Source: Leptospiraceae bacterium (GTDB lineage Bacteria > Spirochaetota > Leptospiria > Leptospirales > Leptospiraceae). Taken from it: a DNA stretch of 32,342 nt. The notes under the pieces were generated by a model. The model had not been told where the DNA came from. It worked only from the letters and a program-made list of their open reading frames with translations, and did not search any database. Shown piece after piece: positions 9,247 through 16,077 of the stretch (positions are counted from its first letter, which is position 1; the number at the start of each line of letters is the position of its first letter). Position numbers and translations under genes: made by a program. Where the stretch lies: contig JADJFV010000016.1 of assembly GCA_016708435.1 (NCBI GenBank), positions 1 through 32,342 of the forward strand, in the 5' to 3' direction.

Positions 9247-10287
9247 ATGAAAATAAATCAATTAATCATTACTCAAAGTAAAGAGTCCATTGAGTTAAGA
9301 AAAGCAAAAATAAAATTTAAAGCATTGCTTATTGGGTTGAGCAATAACATTAAAAAGTTAGATCAAAGTATTGTCAGCATAGGTTCAAAAATTATCGATG
9401 CGGCTCCAGAAAAAGCTGGAAATGTTTTAAAAGAATCTGGCGGAATGATAAAAGGTCTATTCGGAAATTCTAAGTTAGGAAATAAAATTGGAACTTTTAT
9501 TGAAGATGGGGGAAACCAATTATTGAGTAACAAAGAAGCGATTTCGAGCAAAGTAAAAGGAGGAATTACAAAGGTTAGAGATATAATGATCGAAACGGCA
9601 AATAAAGGCGGAAATATTACTGTAACGTTAGCCGAAAAGATTAAGGGAAATGAATTAACAGATATAGAAAAAAAACGTTATCATAAGGTTGGAGAAATTG
9701 CAACTCATATAGCAATTCCAGGTTCAGTTACGGCTTTAGGTACTTTTTTATTTTTCATTGATGCAGATATAGATGGATTAGAGGAAATAAGTTTACAGGA
9801 TCCTGAAGTGTTAGAGGCTTTGGCAAGAAGTTGTAATACGATTACTGAAAATTCTAGCATGGATGAAATTCAGACCTACCTCTCTGGATTAGATTCAGAA
9901 GCTTCAATGGATGGATTTGCAAATAATATAAAAGGTATTCTTGGTGAAATGGAATTACTTGATGAATTGAATAAAAACAATGAGGGGATACTCTATTTTA
10001 TGCCCGATGCTACCAATAATCCAGATAATGATATTTTCGGTAAAGATGTAAATGGAAATATAGTGGAGAAGATACAAGTTAAAATTACGAGTGAGCCTAA
10101 TTATGTTAAGGCGGCACTAGAAAAACTTCCGCAAGATACAATTGTTTATGTGAATAGCGAAGTTGGTGATGAATTAAAAGGTGTAAAAAATATTGTGTCA
10201 ACTTCATTAAGTGAAAAAGAACTTGAAGGTCGAGTAATTAATTTATTAACTAAATTAAAAAATAAAGGAGTCAGAAATGGCATTTAA
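9247..10287 (+). CDS. hypothetical protein with possible PD-(D/E)XK-like C-terminus
   Basis: I do not recognise this 346-residue protein as a named family. Residues 1-145 are helical and rich in Lys and Gly (repeated GGMIKGLFGN, GGITKVRD). A hydrophobic stretch follows (about 153-172, IAIPGSVTALGTFLFFIDAD), which could insert in a membrane. The C-terminal part has GEMELLDELNKN, then PDNDIFG (D262), then EKIQVKI (Q277, K279). This spacing resembles the D...(E/Q)xK catalytic core of PD-(D/E)XK nuclease folds. ATG 9247 follows AGGAAGGA at some distance. The stop overlaps the next start by 11 bp, so the two genes are coupled. A toxin or effector with the YbjN-like partner as its chaperone is possible but speculative. 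Confidence 0.55.
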   Translation: MKINQLIITQSKESIELRKAKIKFKALLIGLSNNIKKLDQSIVSIGSKIIDAAPEKAGNVLKESGGMIKGLFGNSKLGNKIGTFIEDGGNQLLSNKEAISSKVKGGITKVRDIMIETANKGGNITVTLAEKIKGNELTDIEKKRYHKVGEIATHIAIPGSVTALGTFLFFIDADIDGLEEISLQDPEVLEALARSCNTITENSSMDEIQTYLSGLDSEASMDGFANNIKGILGEMELLDELNKNNEGILYFMPDATNNPDNDIFGKDVNGNIVEKIQVKITSEPNYVKAALEKLPQDTIVYVNSEVGDELKGVKNIVSTSLSEKELEGRVINLLTKLKNKGVRNGI

Positions 10288-10737
10288 ATCAAGAGAGAAA
10301 GTAAGGCAGTTCGCTCAAACAAGAGGAGTTGAACTTAACGAATATGGAAATGAGGGTTTTGGACAAGTGAAGGCTCAACCATAGTTTATATTGAATTTTC
10401 AGATTTCAATAAAAGCGATGAAATGATTTCTGTGTATAGTGTAGTCGTTCGGAATGTAAGAGTTGATTCTACTCTAATGTCTAAATTACTCAAACTTAAT
10501 ACTGAATTTAATTTTGGTGGATTTGGGCTGATAGATGATATAATTATTTATAGGTATTCCTTATTAGGCGGGAATCATGTGGATATTGATGAATTTTTTA
10601 ATGCCTTAGCTATGGTGGCTCTAGTTGCAGATGAATATGACAACAAGATCATTTCAACTCATGGCGGTGTTACTGGAGTTGACTTTCTAACGGAAGCCAT
10701 AAGACAAAAAGAAGGAACAACTATTGCTCAGTGGTAA
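10277..10737 (+). CDS. YbjN-domain protein (frameshifted)
   Basis: ATG 10277 follows AAAGGAG and overlaps the previous gene. The first 34 codons run into a stop, but one missing T in the GGTTTTGG run (near 10360) restores a frame reading SEGSTIVYIEFSDF and on to the end. The complete protein is about 153 residues. The C-terminal region is YbjN-like: LMSKLLKLNTEFNFGGFGLI, then YRYSLLGGNHVDIDEFFNAL and VALVADEYDN. The YbjN fold resembles type III secretion chaperones and is thought to bind partner proteins. Coupling to the upstream gene suggests that gene's product as partner. The frame change is at a homopolymer and may be an error. Confidence 0.65.
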
Positions 10738-10743
10738 TTCAGA

Positions 10744-10784
10744 GTTACCCTCTTATTAGTTATTTAAGAGGGTAACAAAATCTC
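10744..10784 (+). terminator. probable terminator hairpin
   Basis: GTTACCCTCTTA (10744-10755) and TAAGAGGGTAAC (10765-10776) form a perfect 12-bp stem with a 9-base loop, 6 bp after the YbjN stop codon. The run after it is A-rich on this strand (AAAATCTCTTT), so the U-tract is weak. It could also act on an opposing transcript. Confidence 0.6.
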
Positions 10785-10809
10785 TTTAAAATTATATAAA
10801 GGACTATAT

Positions 10810-11850
10810 ATGAAATTTCTCATTATTCTTTTCTGTATTTTCATGACCAATTGTGTGAATGAAAATATTAGAAATCTGGAACGAATAGGATTACCAGAAT
10901 TAAGTATTCCGCAAATTCGAATTTTATACGGAAATTTTGAAAATAATAGTTTAAAACAGTCAAAGGTTGATTTTAACCCTTTAACGAAGGCATTACCATC
11001 AATGATATTATCTGACTTTGCGACAACGAAGCAATTCGAGTTAACGAATAATGAAGATAGGCTAAAAGTCTTAAAAGAAATAAGTGCCAAACAAAAAGCC
11101 GGACTAAATAACGAGACAAATTTTGCAGAATTATATAACGTAGATTGGTTACTGAGTGGAGACTTCATTGAATTTGAAAATAATATTTCAATCAATGCAA
11201 GGATAATAAATTTTAATAATTCAAAGACTCTTTTTGCGATTAATAAAACGTTTCCGACTAATGAGCTTTTACTTACAAGTTCAAGTAGAAAGGGCAAAAT
11301 AAAAGAAGTCTCTCAATCCTTATTGGAGCAAATAGCATATGTTCATAAAAATATCGGGTTAGAAATTGAGACGACCAAGATCGCAGCATTGCTCAACAAT
11401 TACGAAGGTGAGCTTTTAATTGATGATATCACGATTAATAAAGAAGTGGTAATCAATAAAGATAAGAACTATGAAAAGAAAATAAATGACATAAAAAAGA
11501 AAGCGAATGAAAAATTTGCAAAAGCGTTAGAAATTGATCCGGACTATAAAAAACCTAAAGAAAATATTCAAAAAGTTAACGATTGTACTTATTTTGCGCC
11601 AAAGAGGAATAACACTTTTGCACAAGTAAACGAACCCAAAGGTTTATTCTTAAGAGTTGGTCCTAGTCAAAGTTACGACAAAATACTATTACTCCCTGAT
11701 CGCTCAAAATTAAAAATCATTGAACCAGCAAATAACGTTGATAAAATATATGATCTTTGCAGTCCGTGGTATAAAGTAATTTATATAGACCCTACGGAGG
11801 GAGAAAAAACTGGTTGGGTGTTTGGTGGCTTACTTAAATTTGAAAATTAA
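10810..11850 (+). CDS. lipoprotein with CsgG/FlgO-like domain and C-terminal SH3 domain
   Basis: This 346-residue lipoprotein has a signal peptide ending in FMTNC. Residues 30-140 follow the CsgG/TolB-like pattern: IRILYGNFENNS, PLTKALPSMILSDF, ELTNNEDRLKVLKEI, YNVDWLLSGDFIEF and ISINARIINF. A charged helical linker with a TPR-like end (KKANEKFAKALEIDPDYKKP) comes next. The last 85 residues are a bacterial SH3 domain (GLFLRVGPSQSYDKILLLPD, CSPWYKVIYI, GWVFGGL). SH3 domains of this kind bind cell-wall peptides or periplasmic partners, and CsgG-like domains sense or build envelope structures. The product is therefore probably an envelope lipoprotein. It is followed 21 bp later by a MORN lipoprotein gene. 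Confidence 0.7.
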   Translation: MKFLIILFCIFMTNCVNENIRNLERIGLPELSIPQIRILYGNFENNSLKQSKVDFNPLTKALPSMILSDFATTKQFELTNNEDRLKVLKEISAKQKAGLNNETNFAELYNVDWLLSGDFIEFENNISINARIINFNNSKTLFAINKTFPTNELLLTSSSRKGKIKEVSQSLLEQIAYVHKNIGLEIETTKIAALLNNYEGELLIDDITINKEVVINKDKNYEKKINDIKKKANEKFAKALEIDPDYKKPKENIQKVNDCTYFAPKRNNTFAQVNEPKGLFLRVGPSQSYDKILLLPDRSKLKIIEPANNVDKIYDLCSPWYKVIYIDPTEGEKTGWVFGGLLKFEN

Positions 11851-11871
11851 TAATTCTGACGGAAGGAAAAC

Positions 11872-12306
11872 ATGAAACTATTTATCATTTCACTAATCTT
11901 ATCATTATGCGCTTGCAATAGTCTCTATAAGTGTAATACGGGTGATTGTTTTGAAACAAAGAGCACCGTAGAATTTAAGGAGAATAGGGATAAATACACG
12001 GGAGACTTTAAAAGAGGATTTTTTGAAGGAGAAGGAACATACTTTTTTTCTAACGGGGATAAATTTTCTGGAATATTTCAAGAAGGCAAACCTATAAAAG
12101 GAAAATATACCTTTACCAATGGTAGTATTTATATTGGTAGTTTTGAGAATGGCACTTTCAATGGAATAGGCGAAATAATTTACTCCAAATTAAATGCGTA
12201 TAAAGGTGAATTTAATAATGGAAAAATTACAGGTAAAGGAAAATTAGAACTTAATTTTGGAAGAACAATCGAAGGTGATTTTTTAAACGGTAAACAGCGT
12301 AAATAG
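11872..12306 (+). CDS. MORN-repeat lipoprotein
   Basis: The 144-residue product has a short signal peptide with lipobox SLCAC, then about five MORN-type repeats: YTGDFKRGFFEGEGTYFFSN, FSGIFQEGKPIKGKYTF, YIGSFENGTFNGIGEI, YKGEFNNGKITGKGKL and IEGDFLNGK. MORN repeats form a beta-sheet scaffold that binds lipid or protein. The ribosome site GGAAGG precedes the ATG at about 7 bp. It is probably cotranscribed with the CsgG/SH3 lipoprotein, so the two may form an envelope complex. Confidence 0.8.
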   Translation: MKLFIISLILSLCACNSLYKCNTGDCFETKSTVEFKENRDKYTGDFKRGFFEGEGTYFFSNGDKFSGIFQEGKPIKGKYTFTNGSIYIGSFENGTFNGIGEIIYSKLNAYKGEFNNGKITGKGKLELNFGRTIEGDFLNGKQRK

Positions 12307-12382
12307 CCTAATTTAAAAACTTATCTAATCCGGCGCTATTTTTTTGGTTGAATTTTTAAAGTTAGAAGATAATACTACTCAT

Positions 12383-12613
12383 ATGAAGACGATTACTGTT
12401 TCTATTTCCGAAAATGAATTTGAGCGATTTGGTATCAATTCCGAAAAAATTGATTTCAAAGAATTACTAAACAAAATAAGCATTGAATTAGCTAGACAAG
12501 CTGCCTATCAATGTCATGAAATAGCAAAAAGAGTCGGACTATCTACAATGACGATGGACGAAATTAGTGCAGAAGTTAAAGCAGTGAGAATGAATGCAAA
12601 AAATCGTTCTTGA
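12383..12613 (+). CDS. putative antitoxin of PIN toxin-antitoxin pair
   Basis: The 76-residue product starts at ATG 12383 (MKTITVSISENEFERFGI). A longer reading from TTG 12344 is possible but less likely. It is hydrophilic and helical, with RQAAYQCHEIAKRVGLSTMT, which could form a short DNA-binding element, and a basic C-terminus. It overlaps the PIN toxin gene by 20 bp, the usual antitoxin-first order with coupled translation. Such antitoxins bind the toxin and repress their own promoter. The assignment rests mainly on size and context. Confidence 0.65.
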   Translation: MKTITVSISENEFERFGINSEKIDFKELLNKISIELARQAAYQCHEIAKRVGLSTMTMDEISAEVKAVRMNAKNRS

Positions 12614-13010
12614 TACTAACGTTGTCGTTGCCTCCTTAATTTCAAACGGTATCCCTTTCAAAATTATAAATGAATTGGCTTTTGAAAACAAAGTTACCGT
12701 TTGCATTTCGGGTCCAATTTTTGAGGAATATGTAGAAGTTCTCAGTAGACCAAAATTTTCTGTCTTCAAAGATTTTAAAAGTAGAGCTGAAACCTTCATT
12801 ACTAAGATTCAAGAAGTTGCTGTTAAATATTCCCCCGATATAAAATTAAATGTTATTTCAGACGAAGCGGATAATCGGTTTCTTGAATTATCCGTCTATG
12901 CAAAAGCCGATTACTTGATAACAGGAAACACAAACGATTTTACGGAAGACAAATATGAAAATGTAGATATTGTTACACCGCGTGAGTATTGGGATAATCA
13001 CTCAGAGTGA
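12594..13010 (+). CDS. PIN-domain ribonuclease toxin
   Basis: The 138-residue product has the PIN fold of the PIN_3/TIGR00305-type toxin group. It starts MQKIVLDTNVVVASLISNG (acidic D7). ISGPIFEEYVEVLSRPKF follows (E44 or E45), then DEADNRFLELSVYAKADYLI (D93) and TGNTNDF. These residues would coordinate the metal in an RNA-cleaving site. The TGN variant at the last acidic position is common in this group. The gene overlaps its antitoxin. Toxin-antitoxin cassettes are typical stabilisers of integron arrays, and this one lies at the downstream end of the largest cassette. Confidence 0.85.
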   Translation: MQKIVLDTNVVVASLISNGIPFKIINELAFENKVTVCISGPIFEEYVEVLSRPKFSVFKDFKSRAETFITKIQEVAVKYSPDIKLNVISDEADNRFLELSVYAKADYLITGNTNDFTEDKYENVDIVTPREYWDNHSE

Positions 13011-13074
13011 CTTTTTACTATTAGCCTCGACATCGTGTCTCGACTGGTTCTACATATTGGTCGGGGTGGGAACA

Positions 13075-13376
13075 TCGCCTAACTGCGAGTATCCACTTCG
13101 AGAGTGGACTATATCGGAAGCTGTCCACTCTCTCGCTCCAAGCCGGCTTAGTTGTATTAGCCAGACTTTGTAGTATTTTTGTTGAACTCACGCAAGTCCA
13201 GTGCCTTCGTTCCGGTCACAAAACTTGCAAGAGAATAATGCAAGTTTTGCGCCCTACACTCAGTCACGGGACTTGCTAGTAGTTGGTCGGCTTGGAGACA
13301 TGACTTTGAAACTCAAAAGATGCTACCGCACTTTCGAGTTTCAAAGTCACGTCGGATACTCTAAACGTTATGCGGC
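13075..13376 (+). repeat. long attC-like site D
   Basis: The core GCCTAAC (13077-13083) is a perfect RYYYAAC. The facing core GTTATGC is at 13367-13373. Arm 1 pairs GAGAGTGGAC (13100-13109) with GTCCACTCTC (13123-13132). Inner boxes GAGTATCC and GGATACTC pair as in other copies. Confidence 0.65.
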
Positions 13377-13426
13377 AGTTATGGGATTTTTAAATTAAAT
13401 TTAAAGAAAATTAAAAGGAGTCTCTA

Positions 13427-14560
13427 GTGAAGGCAGAAGAAATACGTAACCTGTTTAAACTGTTAGGTTTTGAAGGACGAAGTATTACTGAAATCTGGTA
13501 CAATGATGACGGGAAACTTAAAAAGAAGTTAAATGAATATGATCAGACTTTAGCTCAAAAAATAGAATCTTTAATTCGTTGGGAAACTGATATTGGGAAA
13601 AAAGTTTTAGGTGAGGTCAGGGCTTTTATAAAAGAAAAAATCGATATGACAAAAAAAGTAAATGAAGATTCATTTCAACTTGGTATTCATCATTTTGAGT
13701 TAACTATCATCGACTTTAACGAATTAAAAATAAATAATAAATCACTAAATGATTACTTTTACGAAAACGTACCTCATTCTCGAAAATACACAGGCTGGAA
13801 TGATTTGGCAGGTATTCCTTTAGAAAATATTAGCATCTCAAATGCAATTATTCGTAACGCCTTATTTTCGGATTCTAATTTCAGTAACTCTGTTTTGCAA
13901 TCAATTCGCTTTGAAAAATGTAATTTAAATAATTGTTCATTCAAAAATTGCCATGTTTCAGCTTTAAGAATTGAGGCTGCCCATGGAAGCTATTCAAATT
14001 GTGATTGGTCAGGAAGCTTAGTAAATGCAATTGAAATATCAAGCAAAATGTTTGGTGGAAATTCTAATTTAAATAAAATTTCATATTTTGAATTAATAAA
14101 ACGGTCACTATGTATAAATAAAAAGAATAAGAGCTATACTGATTTTGTTTTTTGTCAGTTAATAAACGATGATACCGATCTTCAATTTAAAGATATTTTT
14201 AATTACATTAATTGGTATCAAAATACCATGAATCTTTTTAATTCAGCTAGTAAAGAAAAGAATCCAGTCAAAAAATTCTCAAAAGTAATAATGAATTTTG
14301 CTATAACAATCACAACTATGAACTGGCATTCATTTACAGCTACTGTCGTAACCGGAGCTTTCATAATTTTTATTTTTTCTTTATCTTATTGGTATTGGAA
14401 TGACATTTATACAGACATTACTAATTATGAACGAGCTTTAAATTTTTCAATTCAAATATTTACTAGTCTTGGCTATGGAGATATAAAACCTGATTTGAAG
14501 AAAAGTAATATAGGACTTTGGGTAGTTTCATTAGAAACCGCGCTTGGATATTTTGGTTAG
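13427..14560 (+). CDS. pentapeptide-repeat potassium channel
   Basis: The 377-residue product starts at GTG 13427, 8 bp after AAAGGAG. Residues 131-196 are pentapeptide-like (NAIIRNALFSDSNFSNSVLQ, then CNLNNCSFKNC). TM1 is at about 304-324 (TATVVTGAFIIFIFSLSYWY). The pore loop with TSLGYGD (346-352) is a K+ selectivity filter. The second helix is cut short at GYFG*. One added T in the TTTTGG run would continue it as GYFWLALGVSY, so the C-terminus may be an indel artefact. Ion channels with two helices assemble as tetramers in the inner membrane. The N-terminal 120 residues are helical and unrecognised. Two-TM channels fused to sensor domains occur in defence and stress systems, but no such role is shown here. 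Confidence 0.8.
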   Translation: MKAEEIRNLFKLLGFEGRSITEIWYNDDGKLKKKLNEYDQTLAQKIESLIRWETDIGKKVLGEVRAFIKEKIDMTKKVNEDSFQLGIHHFELTIIDFNELKINNKSLNDYFYENVPHSRKYTGWNDLAGIPLENISISNAIIRNALFSDSNFSNSVLQSIRFEKCNLNNCSFKNCHVSALRIEAAHGSYSNCDWSGSLVNAIEISSKMFGGNSNLNKISYFELIKRSLCINKKNKSYTDFVFCQLINDDTDLQFKDIFNYINWYQNTMNLFNSASKEKNPVKKFSKVIMNFAITITTMNWHSFTATVVTGAFIIFIFSLSYWYWNDIYTDITNYERALNFSIQIFTSLGYGDIKPDLKKSNIGLWVVSLETALGYFG

Positions 14561-14628
14561 CTTTAGGAGTTTCTTACTGAATAAAAAATATTTAAATAAA
14601 TGATGATGAAATTTTACATTTTACAAAA

Positions 14629-14655
14629 CGTCGGATACTCTTAACGTTATAGGAA
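14629..14655 (+). repeat. attC-like remnant (right half only)
   Basis: CGTCGGATACTC followed by TTAACGTTATAGG matches the L'-R' end of sites D, E and G exactly up to the core. No left half or hairpin arms precede it. The AGGA just after the core (14651-14654) is positioned as the ribosome site of the next gene. Confidence 0.75.
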
Positions 14656-14663
14656 TTTTTACC

Positions 14664-15764
14664 TTGAATATTATAAAAGAATATATTGAGAATCATGAAT
14701 CGCTTTTTGAAGAACTGAAATATCTAATAAAAGAGAATTGGATCCACATTCGTTTGCCTAATACAGAAATTATTCTGTCGCTGTCAGAAAAACAAATAAA
14801 TAGATTATTAAAGCGTAAATTGCCAAATAGGATTCCTGGATTCACTTACTACAAACACTATGGATTTAGTTACGAAAATTACGGAGAATTTCTAATAGGT
14901 CAGAATCAAAAGGATGAGAATGAAACTGGCTTATATGGAAATACAATGGATATAAATTTATCATTTAAATTACAAGATGCTATAATAAGAATAGATCGCG
15001 TCAGTCCAATTTTTATTTTACTGCTTGAACCTTTTTATACTATCGATGACAATATTGATCGCCTAGGCCTTGCGGATTATTACTATACTTTGCAAATTTA
15101 TAATGCACCACAAACTGAACATAAAAATCTTATTACAAAATCTTTATATTACTTAAATTCCTTTTATCTAAAGCCGTCGAAAACATCTTTAATGCTACAT
15201 CACATAGAGGTTGATTTAATCCTTCAGCTTCAAGACACTGACGACATTGACATTGAAATATCTAGAAAAAAAATGTTAAAGAGAAAAGATTTTAAATCTA
15301 TTGAACCACTTATGCTGTATAATGACGCTTCCTGTCAGACTTTTGAAAATGGGTTTCTTGGATTTTACAGGATATTGGAATTTTTCTTTACTAGAGCTTT
15401 AGAGACTGAACTTAAAAAGTTACGATATGATAAATTAAAAACAGAAAAAGAAATAATTATAAAAATTCAATCCAAAGATGAAAAAAGCATGTTAAAAAAT
15501 TTGTTAAATCATATTCTTAAGCCACAAGAAAAAAATAGACTTACTACATATTTAAAAAATAAAGGAATACTGAAAGAAGATAACTTTGATAAATTTAGTA
15601 ACAAATTGTATGAATTCCGAAATTCGTTAGTTCATTCTAAAGAAACACACTTAGAAACAATATATATTCCTGATCCATTTTCTCCAAATACAGAGATAAA
15701 GCACTGGAATTATATTGCAAAAAATCTTGCGGAGATTTGCATAAATAGATTAAATGTTTCGTAA
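14664..15764 (+). CDS. possible HEPN-domain ribonuclease
   Basis: The 366-residue product starts at TTG 14664, 9 bp after AGGA. The first 220 residues are unrecognised. The C-terminal 150 residues are helical, with GFLGFYRILEFFFTRALETE (about 230-249) and later LYEFRNSLVHSKE. R319-N320-x3-H324 fits the Rx4-6H active site of HEPN ribonucleases, including the common polar residue after Arg. HEPN domains dimerise to cleave RNA in toxin-antitoxin and abortive-infection systems. The layout of a long N-terminal sensor-like part with a C-terminal HEPN resembles single-gene defence proteins. No separate antitoxin is adjacent. Function is inferred from one motif and fold-like sequence. Confidence 0.6.
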   Translation: MNIIKEYIENHESLFEELKYLIKENWIHIRLPNTEIILSLSEKQINRLLKRKLPNRIPGFTYYKHYGFSYENYGEFLIGQNQKDENETGLYGNTMDINLSFKLQDAIIRIDRVSPIFILLLEPFYTIDDNIDRLGLADYYYTLQIYNAPQTEHKNLITKSLYYLNSFYLKPSKTSLMLHHIEVDLILQLQDTDDIDIEISRKKMLKRKDFKSIEPLMLYNDASCQTFENGFLGFYRILEFFFTRALETELKKLRYDKLKTEKEIIIKIQSKDEKSMLKNLLNHILKPQEKNRLTTYLKNKGILKEDNFDKFSNKLYEFRNSLVHSKETHLETIYIPDPFSPNTEIKHWNYIAKNLAEICINRLNVS

Positions 15765-15773
15765 TTGATAACC

Positions 15774-16077
15774 GCCGCCTAACTGCGAGTATCCACTGCG
15801 GCGACTCACTAAGCTCGGATGATGTGAGTCACCTTGCTCCAAGCCGGCTTAGTTGTATTAGCCACACTTTGTAGTATATTTGTTGAACTTACGCAAGTCC
15901 AGTGCCTTCGTTCCGGTCACAAAACTTGCAAGAGAATAATGCAAGTTTTGCGCCCTACACTCAGTCACGGGACTTGCTAGTAGTTGGTCGGCTTGGAGAC
16001 ATGACTTTGAAACTCAAAAGGTGCTACCGCACTTTCGAGTTTCAAAGTCACGTCGGATACTCTTAACGTTATGCGGC
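15774..16077 (+). repeat. long attC-like site E
   Basis: The core GCCTAAC (15777-15783) faces GTTATGC (16068-16074). Arm 1 pairs GACTCAC (15803-15809) with GTGAGTC (15824-15830), a sequence unlike every other copy. From the GCTCC box on, it is nearly identical to site D. Confidence 0.65.

Larger units (their letters stand above)
9133..13367 (+). mobile_element. integron-like gene cassette 3 (six genes, 4.2 kb)
   Basis: The left end 9132-9152 and right end 13063-13083 are complementary at 20 of 21 positions, well beyond the 7-base core. The end palindromes are at 9173 and 13024. All cargo is on the plus strand. No internal attC-like site is visible, so the six genes appear to move as one unit, or earlier sites have been lost. 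Confidence 0.6.
13368..16068 (+). mobile_element. integron-like gene cassette 4 (fusion of two units)
   Basis: The left end 13367-13382 and right end 15768-15783 are complementary at 14 of 16 positions, which defines one unit. A right half of an attC-like site survives inside it at 14629-14655, between the channel and HEPN genes. The cassette therefore seems to derive from two older ones joined by loss of most of a site. Confidence 0.6.

Noticed and set aside
10764..11297. Minus-strand ORF of 177 residues opposite the CsgG/SH3 lipoprotein
   Set aside because: It is fully antisense to a convincing lipoprotein gene and is rich in Phe/Leu/Ser as expected of an antisense reading.
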